From Roseovarius nubinhibens ISM (GTDB lineage Bacteria; Pseudomonadota; Alphaproteobacteria; Rhodobacterales; Rhodobacteraceae), in the NCBI RefSeq assembly GCF_000152625.1, contig NZ_CH724156.1:1484966-1548965 (forward strand): 64,000 bases of DNA. Direction: 5' to 3'. This document shows positions 27,755-36,468 of this stretch, piece after piece. Both the position numbers and the translations under genes were made by a program. Positions within the stretch are counted from its first letter, which is position 1; the number at the start of each line of letters is the position of its first letter. The notes under the pieces are model-generated. The model was not told the origin of the DNA, searched no databases, and saw only the letters and a program-made list of their open reading frames with translations.

Positions 27755-30028
27755 ATGGGACGATTCGAGATGTGGCGCAGACGTATCGGCAAGGCGCTGC
27801 GCCTGATGTTCCCGCCCCGGCCCCTGCGCCGCTATGCCCGCCTGATCGCCAAACGCGGGGCGTTCGACGTCCGATTCTATCGCCGCGAACATAAGGATCT
27901 GCATTGGTCCTGCCGGCTCTGGGCGCGTCATCACTATGTCACCTGGGGCGAGAAGATGGGGCTTCGGCCCCGGGCCGATTTCGCGCCCGAAGAGTATCTG
28001 CGGCTCAACCCGGATGTGGCGGGCTCGGGCATCCCGCCCTTGATGCATTATCTGACCTCTGGTCAGGGCGAGGGGCGCAGCGGGCAACCGCGCTATGCCA
28101 CGCGACCGCTGCCCAGCTGTCCCCTACCGCGATTGCGCTTTGATCCGGGCCGGCCCAAGGCGCGGTTCGCGCTGCATGCCCATATTTACTATCCCGATCT
28201 CTGGCCCGAGTTTGCCACCCGGTTTGACGAGATCGGCGACGGGATCGACCTCTATATCACGCTGACCTGGCGCGGCGAGGAAACCCGCTGGCTCGCCGAT
28301 GAGATCACCGAACGCTTTCCCCGCGCCTTTGTCACGCCGGTGCCGAACCGGGGCCGCGACATCCTGCCGTTTCTGCTCTTGGCCAATGCCGGGGCCTTTG
28401 ATGGTTATGACGCGCTGTGCAAGATCCATACCAAGAAATCGCCGCATCGCGACGATGGCGATCAATGGCGCAGGCATCTGATCGATGGCGTGCTGCCCGC
28501 CACCGGGTTGCAAGAAAGGCTGCAGCACTTCCTTGCCGATGACGCGGCCGCCTTCTGGGTCGCCGATGGGCAGGCCTATGCGGCGCGTGATTGGTGGGGC
28601 ATCAACCGGGACAAGACCGCCGCCGTGCTGCGCCGGGTCGAGCTCGATCCGCTGCTCGATGCGCTGCGTTTTCCGGCCGGGTCGATCTATTGGATGAAGC
28701 CCTTGATGCTCGGCATGATCAAGGCGCTCGACCTCGATGCGCCGATGTTCGAACCCGAGAAAGGCCAAGTCGACGGCACGCTCGCCCATGCGGTCGAACG
28801 CGCCATCGGGGGGCTGGCCCTCGCCGCCGGGCAGGAGATTCGCGAAACCGCCGCTTTGATGCGCCCGCGCCGTGCGGGTCACAGTGGCGCCCCCGCCCTG
28901 CGCGCGCCGAGCTTTGTCTCGGCCTTCTACTTGCCGCAGTTTCATCCGATCGCCGAGAATGACGCCTGGTGGGGCCCGGGCTTTACCGAATGGCGCGGTG
29001 TGGTCGATGCGGCCTCGGCCTTTCCCGGCCATCTGCAGCCCCTGCGCCCGGCCGATCTCGGCTATTACGACCTGCGCGCCACCGAGGTCATGGGCGATCA
29101 GGCGGCTCTCGCGCGGGGCGCCGGGATCGATGCCTTTTGCGTCTATCACTATTGGTTCGGTGGGCGGCGCGTGCTGGAACAGCCGCTCGACCGGTTGCTC
29201 GCGCGCCCCGAGATCGATTTTCCCTTCTACCTCTGCTGGGCCAATGAAAGCTGGCGGCGCAATTGGGACGGGCTGAGCGGCGAGGTGCTGCTCGATCAGA
29301 GCTATGCGCCGGGGTTTGAGGCCGCACTCGTGGCCTCGACCCTGCCTTATATGCGCGACCCCCGCTATCAGCGGCCCGATGGCCGCCGCCCGCGCTTTGT
29401 CATCTACCGCCCCGAGGACATGCCCGCGCCGGAACAGAATATCGCCCGCATGCGCCGCGCCTGGGCCGAGGCGGGGATCGGCCCGGTCGAGCTTGGCGCG
29501 GTGTCCTTTCACGTGGCGGGCAAGAACGCGGTCGATCCGACCCTGTTCGATTTCTGGGTCGAAATGCCGCCGCATGGGCTCGTCAAAGGCGAGGATTTCC
29601 TCTTTGGCGGCAGCGCGGGCAATCGGATGGGCGCCGCGGCCCCGGCCCCGGGCTTTGCCGGGCTCATCTATGATTACCGCGCCATCGCCGCGCGCAGCCT
29701 GACGCCACAGTACCGTGACAGGTTGCCGCCCAACACCATCGCCGGAATCATGCCGAGCTGGGACAACACCGCCCGGCGCGGCCCCCGCGCCCATATCGCC
29801 CATGGTGCCACCCCGGCGAGCTTTCGCAACTGGTTGCGCGGGCTTTGTGGCGGCCCGCTGAGCCAGAGCTATCGCGGGGAGCTTTTCATCAACGCCTGGA
29901 ACGAATGGGCGGAAAAAGCGATGCTCGAACCGAGCACGCGCTTTGGCAGGCTCTATCTCGATGTGCTCTCGGAAACCACTGCCTTGCGCGAGCAGCACCA
30001 TGACGACCGGACGAGCGCTCATGGCTAG
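27755..30028 (+). CDS. Two-domain RgpF/WbsX-type glycosyltransferase
   Basis: A 757-residue protein. About residues 130-370 match the rhamnan-synthesis F (RgpF) family, with FVTPVPNRGRDILPFL and ALCKIHTKKSPHR. About residues 390-745 match the WbsX/GH99-like family, with FYLPQFHPIAENDAWWGPGF, CWANESWRRNWDG and the final FINAWNEWAE. Both families build O-antigen or capsule chains. The fused order is known in alphaproteobacterial surface-glycan loci. The ATG at 27755 follows GAGG; an ATG at 27722 is possible but lacks a ribosome site. Its end overlaps the next gene by 8 bases. Confidence 0.88.
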   Translation: MGRFEMWRRRIGKALRLMFPPRPLRRYARLIAKRGAFDVRFYRREHKDLHWSCRLWARHHYVTWGEKMGLRPRADFAPEEYLRLNPDVAGSGIPPLMHYLTSGQGEGRSGQPRYATRPLPSCPLPRLRFDPGRPKARFALHAHIYYPDLWPEFATRFDEIGDGIDLYITLTWRGEETRWLADEITERFPRAFVTPVPNRGRDILPFLLLANAGAFDGYDALCKIHTKKSPHRDDGDQWRRHLIDGVLPATGLQERLQHFLADDAAAFWVADGQAYAARDWWGINRDKTAAVLRRVELDPLLDALRFPAGSIYWMKPLMLGMIKALDLDAPMFEPEKGQVDGTLAHAVERAIGGLALAAGQEIRETAALMRPRRAGHSGAPALRAPSFVSAFYLPQFHPIAENDAWWGPGFTEWRGVVDAASAFPGHLQPLRPADLGYYDLRATEVMGDQAALARGAGIDAFCVYHYWFGGRRVLEQPLDRLLARPEIDFPFYLCWANESWRRNWDGLSGEVLLDQSYAPGFEAALVASTLPYMRDPRYQRPDGRRPRFVIYRPEDMPAPEQNIARMRRAWAEAGIGPVELGAVSFHVAGKNAVDPTLFDFWVEMPPHGLVKGEDFLFGGSAGNRMGAAAPAPGFAGLIYDYRAIAARSLTPQYRDRLPPNTIAGIMPSWDNTARRGPRAHIAHGATPASFRNWLRGLCGGPLSQSYRGELFINAWNEWAEKAMLEPSTRFGRLYLDVLSETTALREQHHDDRTSAHG

Positions 30029-31052
30029 GCTCGTCCTCCATATCGGCACTCATAAAACCGGGACGACCTGGGTGCAGGACTGCCTTGCCGTCGCCCGCGC
30101 CGCCTTGGCGCAGGCGCAGGTGATCTATCCCGATCTGTCACCCCATAGCGGCCATCACGGCTTTCTGACCGACTGGATTGCGCTGCCCGCCGCCTATGCC
30201 ACGCCCAGTGGGGGACGCGCCGGGCTCGCGCAGCTTGCGCGGCAATGGCGCGACAGCGAGGCCACTATTATGCTCTCGAGCGAAGAGCTGTCCCGGGCCG
30301 GCGGTCCCGGCGGATATGCCGACCTCGACGCGTTGCGCAGCCTCTTTGCAGGCTACGACATTCTCGTGCTCTGCGTGCTCCGCGATCAGCTGTCCTTCCT
30401 GCAATCGGTCTATGCGGAGATTGCCCGCGCCCGGCTGCCACCGCGCCCGCCCGATCTGGTCGGCGAAGCGGTAGAGACCGGGATGGTGGATGGTGTGTTC
30501 TGCGACTATGGCAGGCTCTACGACCGCCTCCGGCAGAGCTTTGCCGCGGATGAGATACGTCTGCTGGATTATCACGCCGCCTGCAACGCACCGGGCGGGG
30601 TGCTGGCGAGCCTCATGCGCTATGTCGCGCCGGGCCTCGCGCCGGATATTTACCTGCCCCATTCGCCGGTGGGTCAGGCCAATGTTTCGCCCCGGGCATT
30701 GACGATCTGGGCCGCGCTGGCGGTGGCGGGCAGCGCCCTGCCGGACGCCAGGCTGCGGGCGGCGGCCAACACGGCGTTCGATCTGGAATACGCTCCCACC
30801 CGCCGGGCCACGATCTTTACCCGCGCCGAACACCGTACCTTGGCAGGGCGGTTCGACCCCGCCAACGAAGCGCTTTGCGACCGGGTCCGCCGACTGCAAC
30901 CGGGGTTTTCGCTCACATCCTTTGCCCCCGCGCCCGATCTTCTCTGGCGCGAGGACCTCGGCCCCGCCTATTGGGTGCGGCTGGCCCGGCGGCTCTGGCT
31001 CGATCCCGAGCGAGCCGCCGAACCCCCGCCGCTTACAGCGGCGCAAGGCTGA
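30021..31052 (+). CDS. Sulfotransferase-like protein
   Basis: A 343-residue protein whose N-terminus, LVLHIGTHKTGTTWVQ (residues 4-19), is the 5'-phosphosulfate-binding loop of PAPS-dependent sulfotransferases. The later LVLCVLRDQLSFLQSVYAE contains the second, 3'-phosphate-binding block. It probably sulfates the polysaccharide made by this locus, since it overlaps the RgpF-WbsX gene by 8 bases. The acceptor is unknown. Its last 20 bases overlap the convergent DUF2793 gene. Confidence 0.8.
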   Translation: MARLVLHIGTHKTGTTWVQDCLAVARAALAQAQVIYPDLSPHSGHHGFLTDWIALPAAYATPSGGRAGLAQLARQWRDSEATIMLSSEELSRAGGPGGYADLDALRSLFAGYDILVLCVLRDQLSFLQSVYAEIARARLPPRPPDLVGEAVETGMVDGVFCDYGRLYDRLRQSFAADEIRLLDYHAACNAPGGVLASLMRYVAPGLAPDIYLPHSPVGQANVSPRALTIWAALAVAGSALPDARLRAAANTAFDLEYAPTRRATIFTRAEHRTLAGRFDPANEALCDRVRRLQPGFSLTSFAPAPDLLWREDLGPAYWVRLARRLWLDPERAAEPPPLTAAQG

Positions 31053-32784
31053 GCGCGGCGGGCACGAGGCTGATCTCCCCGGTGCTCACATCCCCCTGCG
31101 GCGCATGGAGCGTCCAAGAGCCAGCCAATTCCCCGCTCGTCACCGGCGCTGCGTGGCAGAGATCGTCGGGCCGCACCGACAGCCCGGCAAACCAGATGGC
31201 ATGGGAGGCCCCGGTATCGGGATGCCCGGCATAGCCGCCCACCCGATTGGTATAATTGGCCAGCCAGAAAAGCCGCGCAAAGGCCGTGCCGGGCGCAAAA
31301 TTGTTTTTTACATTCTGCCCGGACCGATCGACGCCGCCGATGTAATTCTGCGCCGCGTACCACCGATCCACCTCGGGCGCATAGGTCTTTTCCAACAGCG
31401 CATATTTATAGGCGCTGCCGCTCGAGGAATTCGCGATCACCGTGCCCACCGGCCAGACGCCGCCCGCGTCATCGGGATTGCCAAGACTGGCTGGCAGCGG
31501 CGCCTTGAGCGTGATGATATGATTGGTTTTGTCTACGCCCGTGAGCTCAAACAGATCGAACGCCGCCAGCCGGGTGTAATCCTCATAGAGATAGCCCGCC
31601 GAATTCCGGTAGCCAAAGATCGTGATCCCCCGTCGATAGGTCTCGCTATAGCTGTCGTTCCACCCAGTTGAATCGCTCAGATGCACCGCGGTATCACCGG
31701 GGGCCAGCGGTGCCGCCAAAGTGGTCCGGCTGTCCACTCCGGCCTGCTTGTGTCGCATGTGATGCATGGCCTGAATCGCAAGCCCGTCGCTGTCGAGACA
31801 CATGATCCCGAGATACTGCCCGTGCCGCTCGCCATAGGTATAGCCAGACCAATCCCCGGCCAGCCCTTGCTGTCGCAGGTAACACCCCATGCGATAACAG
31901 CGGTTGGGATCGACCGCGAGCGCCTCATCGGTGATGAGCGTTGCCGAATAATGCCCTTCATACCGAAAGCTCCCGGGCAGGTTGGGCGAGACCACCGGGT
32001 CAAAGGTGAATTGCGTCGGGAAATTGTAGCTATTTCCCAAAAGCCCCGTGCCATTGGTCACCAGATCGAGCCCGCGCGACGCCACATAGGCGGTGTTGGC
32101 GAGATCACCGCCGCCAAAGGCATCGGGCACGAGCCCGGTCACACCCGACGGAAAGCTCACCGCGCCGGTCGTGGCCTCGGCCCGCAGCGCGGTGTTGAAG
32201 GCAGCGCCATCGCCGCTCACCTTGATTTCGAAATCATCGCCCCCCGGCGTCCCCATCTCGGCCCGGCCCGACCAGCCGGTCTGAAACAAAAGGCTCGCCG
32301 TATCCGACGCGCCGGCCTTGTTGAGCTTGAGCTGATGCCCGGCCCCGGCATGGGTGAGCAAAGTCGCCTGCGACGCCACGGCAAGCCGGTTCATGTCATC
32401 GGCGCTGGTATTGACGCCAAGATGGGTGAGATCCTGCAGGGCGGCGATGCCCGGCCCCCAGTCGCTGCCGTCAAAGACCTCTTGCCGCGCGCTGTCCTCG
32501 ACCCAGGCGATCCAGCCCGGATTGGGCGCGTAAAACGCCCATCCCGTTTCCTCAAACACCGCAAGCGCACCCTCCTGGCCCGCCCAATCGCCACTGGCGC
32601 CCGCAGGCACGATATAGCGCTGCCCCGGTTCGGGCAGGGCGGGCGGCGTGGTCACACTGGCGCTACTCACCGCGAGCTGCACGACCGCATCGAGCTGCCG
32701 CAGCGCCTCGTTATGGGTCACATGTTTTTGCGCCTGCGATGGCTGAATATAGGGCAGTGAAAGATTGTCGGACCGGTCGGACAT
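31033..32784 (-). CDS. DUF2793 domain protein
   Basis: A 583-residue protein. The first ~110 residues (LSLPYIQPSQAQKHVTHNEA, then GQRYIVP and GWAFYAPNPGW) match DUF2793, a domain found in phage-tail, gene-transfer-agent and surface proteins of Rhodobacterales. The rest is rich in beta structure with few charged clusters and no recognised domain. There is no signal peptide. No other tail or capsid gene is near, so it is not part of a prophage here. It may be a secreted or surface-bound carbohydrate-binding protein, but this is only inferred from the exopolysaccharide context. Confidence 0.8.
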   Translation of the reverse strand: MSDRSDNLSLPYIQPSQAQKHVTHNEALRQLDAVVQLAVSSASVTTPPALPEPGQRYIVPAGASGDWAGQEGALAVFEETGWAFYAPNPGWIAWVEDSARQEVFDGSDWGPGIAALQDLTHLGVNTSADDMNRLAVASQATLLTHAGAGHQLKLNKAGASDTASLLFQTGWSGRAEMGTPGGDDFEIKVSGDGAAFNTALRAEATTGAVSFPSGVTGLVPDAFGGGDLANTAYVASRGLDLVTNGTGLLGNSYNFPTQFTFDPVVSPNLPGSFRYEGHYSATLITDEALAVDPNRCYRMGCYLRQQGLAGDWSGYTYGERHGQYLGIMCLDSDGLAIQAMHHMRHKQAGVDSRTTLAAPLAPGDTAVHLSDSTGWNDSYSETYRRGITIFGYRNSAGYLYEDYTRLAAFDLFELTGVDKTNHIITLKAPLPASLGNPDDAGGVWPVGTVIANSSSGSAYKYALLEKTYAPEVDRWYAAQNYIGGVDRSGQNVKNNFAPGTAFARLFWLANYTNRVGGYAGHPDTGASHAIWFAGLSVRPDDLCHAAPVTSGELAGSWTLHAPQGDVSTGEISLVPAALSLAPL

Positions 32785-32878
32785 GAAGGCTCTCCCAAAG
32801 ACAAAGTCCGGGAGAGCATTCGGGAAATCCTTTTCAAAACCTTTACGGCACCGGACGCAGCCCCGGAGAGAGCCTCGG

Positions 32879-32903
32879 GATCGGGCCCAAACGCCGCCCG
32901 ATC
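32879..32903 (-). terminator. Hairpin downstream of the Wzc-type gene
   Basis: A perfect 8-bp inverted repeat, GATCGGGC (32879-32886) and GCCCGATC (32896-32903), with a 9-base loop lies 9 bases after the stop of the minus-strand kinase gene. There is no T-run, so termination would be weak or serve as 3'-end protection. Confidence 0.45.
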
Positions 32904-32912
32904 CGCCTCTGA

Positions 32913-35021
32913 TCAGCTGTTGTAATAGGCCTGATAGGCGCCATAGCTGTCGCCATAACCATAGCGTTTCATGCCGCGCTGATCGATCTGGCTGAGCACG
33001 AGACCGGTCACCTTGAGATTGACATTGGCGAGGCTCTTGAGCCCGTCATTGACCTGGCGATGGGTCGTGCTGTCCCATTTCACGGTGTAGAGGATCGCAT
33101 CCACATGCTGCCCGATCACCCGCGCATCCGGCACCGCCAGAACCGGCGGCGTGTCGATGATCACATAATCATAGGCGTCGCGCAGCGTGCCGAGGAACTG
33201 GGCAAACGTGTCCGAGGAAAACAGATCCGCCGCGTTCACCTTGGAGGTCTCGCCCAGCAGGATATCCGCCTGCAGCTGCTCGTTGAAAGTCACCGCGCTC
33301 TGCAAGCTTGCCTCGCCCGCCAGCACCGACAGAAAGCCGGGCTTGTCGTGAATGTCGAAATATTCGCTGAACACGCGGCGGCGGATGTCGCCCTCGACCA
33401 GCAGCACTTTCTTGCCCAGCCCCGACAGGTTCTGCGCCAGTGAAATCGATTGCGTTGTCTTGCCTTCGCCGGGGATCGACGAGGTCGACATGATCACCCG
33501 TGGCGGCATGTCGATATTCGCGAGCAAGAGCGAGGTCCGCAGGTTGCGCACCGCCTCGGCCGCCGCCGAATTGGGCTTATCGGTGAGATATTGCAGCACA
33601 TTGGCGCGGTTGCGGCTCGGGATCGTCGGGATCTGGCCGATCACGGTAAGCCCGGTGTTCCGCTCGAGCGCTTCGGCCACGCGATAGGTGTTCTGCGACA
33701 TCTCGCGGATGAGCACCGCAGCGCCGCCGACCATCGCCCCAAGGATGAGCGACAGCGCGAGGATCATGGATTTCTTCGGCGCGGAGGGCGACAGCGGCAC
33801 CACCGCCTGCGACAGGATGCGGCTGTCGGCCTGCTGAATGCCCTGCTGCACCGTGGTCTCCTTGAGGCGGCTCAGGAATGCCTCGTAGATGAGCCCATTG
33901 GCCTGCGCCTCGCGCTCAAGCTGCTGCAGCCGCACCAGCTCCGAGGATTGCGTCTCGATCCGCTCGGTCAGCTCGGCAATCGAGGTGTCGACCGCCTCGA
34001 ACTGTGCCTCGAGCCGCAGAACCTCCTGCTGCGCCCGGGTGAGAAGCACCGCATATTGCGTCTCGAAACTCTCCGCCGCGCCCTCGACACCGTTCTGAAT
34101 ATCTTCGGCCAGACGCGCGAGGCTCGGATCATTCGCCCGCTGCGCCTTTTCCTCGGGGCTGAGCCCTTCGACCGTCTCGAGGTTCACCACCGCGGCCTTT
34201 TGCGCCGCAATCGCCTCGGTCAGGTTCGACTTGCGGTCGCGCAGATCCTTGAGCTGCCGGTTCAGCGCGAACAGGCCCTCGGGGCTGATCAGATCGGTGC
34301 TGCTGCTGAAAGATTTGAGCTCGGTCTCGGCATTCTCAAGGTCGAGCCGCAGCGTGCTCACCTGATCGCTGAGCCATTCGGTCGCCTGCGCGGTCTTCTC
34401 GAATTTCACCGAAATCTGGTCACGGATATAGGCCTCGGCCACCGTGTTGGCGATCAGGGCCGATTTGCGCGGCGCCTCCGTCGTCACCGTGATCCGGAAC
34501 ACATAGCTGTTGCGAATGTTGCTGATCGCCACCTTGTCCGACAGCACATCGATCACCGAATCGAGCGCCCGGCGCTCCGCCACCTCTTCATCGCTGCCGC
34601 TGCGCAACACCGACAAGAGCGCGCCCAGCGAAAACATCGACCGTTCCCGCAACGCGGCGTTGAACTCGGGGTCATTGGTCAGGTCGAGCCGCTCGACCAC
34701 CTGTTCCAAGAGCCCGCGCGAGCGCAGAACTTCGACCTCGGTGTTGATGGTGGATTGATCGCCGCCAAGCCCGGTGACCACGCTTTCGATATCGACCACC
34801 TGATCCTGACGGCTCTCGAGCGCGACGGTCGCCGAAGAGGTATAGGTCGGCACCGCGCTGACAAAGGCGTAATAGCCCCCCAGAAGCAGCGCCACCGCCA
34901 TCGCAATCGCGATCCAGAGCTTGCCCCGCCACAACGTGCCGAGAAGTTGGCCAAGATCGATTTCCTCGGCGCCGCGCGACAACAGGTTACGGGAAGACTC
35001 GGACTGCGAAATTTCGGCCAT
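32913..35021 (-). CDS. Polysaccharide co-polymerase with tyrosine autokinase (Wzc/ExoP type)
   Basis: A 702-residue BY-kinase. It has membrane helices near 33-54 and 432-452, with a long coiled-coil periplasmic region between them. The cytoplasmic kinase carries Walker A SIPGEGKTTQS (about 514-524), Walker A' VLLVEGD (539-545) and Walker B VIIDTPP (620-626). The C-terminus has a tyrosine cluster (YGYGDSYGAYQAYY) for autophosphorylation. Such proteins control chain length in Wzx/Wzy-type exopolysaccharide export, a different route from KpsMT. The ATG at 35021 was preferred to a TTG at 35081. Confidence 0.92.
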   Translation of the reverse strand: MAEISQSESSRNLLSRGAEEIDLGQLLGTLWRGKLWIAIAMAVALLLGGYYAFVSAVPTYTSSATVALESRQDQVVDIESVVTGLGGDQSTINTEVEVLRSRGLLEQVVERLDLTNDPEFNAALRERSMFSLGALLSVLRSGSDEEVAERRALDSVIDVLSDKVAISNIRNSYVFRITVTTEAPRKSALIANTVAEAYIRDQISVKFEKTAQATEWLSDQVSTLRLDLENAETELKSFSSSTDLISPEGLFALNRQLKDLRDRKSNLTEAIAAQKAAVVNLETVEGLSPEEKAQRANDPSLARLAEDIQNGVEGAAESFETQYAVLLTRAQQEVLRLEAQFEAVDTSIAELTERIETQSSELVRLQQLEREAQANGLIYEAFLSRLKETTVQQGIQQADSRILSQAVVPLSPSAPKKSMILALSLILGAMVGGAAVLIREMSQNTYRVAEALERNTGLTVIGQIPTIPSRNRANVLQYLTDKPNSAAAEAVRNLRTSLLLANIDMPPRVIMSTSSIPGEGKTTQSISLAQNLSGLGKKVLLVEGDIRRRVFSEYFDIHDKPGFLSVLAGEASLQSAVTFNEQLQADILLGETSKVNAADLFSSDTFAQFLGTLRDAYDYVIIDTPPVLAVPDARVIGQHVDAILYTVKWDSTTHRQVNDGLKSLANVNLKVTGLVLSQIDQRGMKRYGYGDSYGAYQAYYNS

Positions 35022-35172
35022 GGGTTCACTCGGTAAGGTTAGTGTCGTGCCTGCTTTTTCACACTCGAAAGGTGAAAGCAATTGTAACGTCCACCGCTTT
35101 GGCGGCCTGCCGCGCGCGGCGTTGCCGTTTTATGACATGTGCCCAAGGAGGTCGCGCTCCGATCCATTGGGA

Positions 35173-36264
35173 TCAGAGCATATGCCGCGATTTCTGCGCC
35201 TTCGTGGCGAGATAGGCCCGGTTATGATCGTTCTCGCCAAGCTTGAGAGGCACCCGTTCTGCCACGGTGATGCCCATCTGCTCCATCATCTCGATCTTGC
35301 CGGGATTGTTGGTCATCAGCCGCACGCTCGAAAATCCGAGCTGCCGTAGAATGCTCGACCCGATGCGAAAATCGCGCTCGTCATCCTCGAAACCCAGCCG
35401 GTGATTGGCCTCCACCGTGTCGAACCCCTGATCCTGCAGCGCATAGGCCCGCATCTTGTTGGCGAGCCCGATGCCGCGCCCCTCTTGATTGAGATAGAGC
35501 AGCACCCCGGCCCCCTCGGACCCCATCTGCGCCAGCGCCCCGCGCAGTTGCGGCCCGCAATCGCATTTGAGCGAGCCGATCACATCGCCGGTGAAACAGG
35601 CCGAATGCAGCCGCGCCAGCACCGGTTTGTCACGGTCCGGGCGGCCAATCTCGACCGCGTAATGCTCTTCGCTGCCATCCTCGGGGCGAAACACATGCAG
35701 CCGTCCCGCCGTCGACACTTCCATCGGCAGCCGCGCGCTCGCCACCGGATCCATGGCCGAGGCCTGGGTCATCCGCAGGATTGCATCCGAGGCCGGAACC
35801 ACGGTGAGAAAATTCTCGGCCGCGAGCCGCGCCGCGTGCTCGGTCTCGATCACGATGGCGGCGGGCAGGATGCGCGCCGATTTGGTCAGCGCCACCGCCA
35901 GCCGATGCAGATCGGCAGAGCCCTCGCGCAGCGTGTGAAACGGGCCTTTCATCGGTGTCGCCAGATCATCCGCCGGATCGGCCAGCGCCTGCAGCCAGAC
36001 CATATCGGCCCGTTTCGGCAGACAGATCCGCGCGATATCTCCATCATAGGCCCGCGCCTTGATCGTCTCGGCCCGCCGCGCGGTGATCGCCACGCCAATC
36101 GTGCCCTCGAGCGCCCGCAAATCCGCCAGCCGCGCATCGCTCGCCGATTCCACCGCCAGCGCCAGCGCGCTGCCCGCCTCACCGATGAGGGCAATCGGCA
36201 CCCCCATCCGCAGATCGGCACGGGCGCGGGCGAGGGTCTCGGAAATATCGGGGCGGAGGCTCAT
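35173..36264 (-). CDS. ribA: GTP cyclohydrolase II (with degenerate DHBP-synthase-like N-domain)
   Basis: A 363-residue protein. The C-terminal ~200 residues hold a complete GTP cyclohydrolase II, with zinc ligands in HSACFTGDVIGSLKCDCGPQ and the loop LNQEGRGIGLANKM. The N-terminal ~160 residues look like a RibB (DHBP synthase) fold that lacks that enzyme's usual acidic active-site motif, as in other alphaproteobacterial RibA proteins. It opens the imidazole ring of GTP in the first step of riboflavin synthesis. It is divergent from the response regulator gene across 204 bases. Confidence 0.92.
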   Translation of the reverse strand: MSLRPDISETLARARADLRMGVPIALIGEAGSALALAVESASDARLADLRALEGTIGVAITARRAETIKARAYDGDIARICLPKRADMVWLQALADPADDLATPMKGPFHTLREGSADLHRLAVALTKSARILPAAIVIETEHAARLAAENFLTVVPASDAILRMTQASAMDPVASARLPMEVSTAGRLHVFRPEDGSEEHYAVEIGRPDRDKPVLARLHSACFTGDVIGSLKCDCGPQLRGALAQMGSEGAGVLLYLNQEGRGIGLANKMRAYALQDQGFDTVEANHRLGFEDDERDFRIGSSILRQLGFSSVRLMTNNPGKIEMMEQMGITVAERVPLKLGENDHNRAYLATKAQKSRHML

Positions 36265-36395
36265 GGGCTATCCTGTAGGTCTCGTCATCATCTGAGGCAG
36301 CGATACGCTATCGCTCGGCAGAATGAAACAAAACACGCTTAGGTTACACTTGCCCGTGAACTCTTTGTAGCAGAACTTGCTCCCGGCGGGGGCTG

Positions 36396-36462
36396 GTCCC
36401 ATCTGTGGTGTAACGGATGCGGCCCGCGCAATAAACAACGGGCCAAACACAACAGATGGGAC
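36396..36462 (+). promoter_or_regulatory. Nested inverted repeats in the 5' leader of the response regulator
   Basis: Outer arms GTCCCATCTGTGGTGT (36396-36411) and ACACAACAGATGGGAC (36447-36462) pair over 16 positions with one mismatch. Inside are GGCCCG (36421-36426) and CGGGCC (36439-36444). The downstream outer arm includes the only purine-rich stretch before the ATG at 36469. The 9-mer GATGGGACA is repeated at 36468-36476 across the start codon, so the upstream arm could pair with either copy. A translation-controlling RNA fold or a large protein operator are the options. Confidence 0.6.
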
Positions 36463-36468
36463 ATACGG

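Noticed and set aside
31033..32784. Prophage or gene-transfer-agent remnant suggested by DUF2793.
   Set aside because: No capsid, terminase, portal, integrase or attachment-site repeat is nearby; the neighbours are polysaccharide genes.
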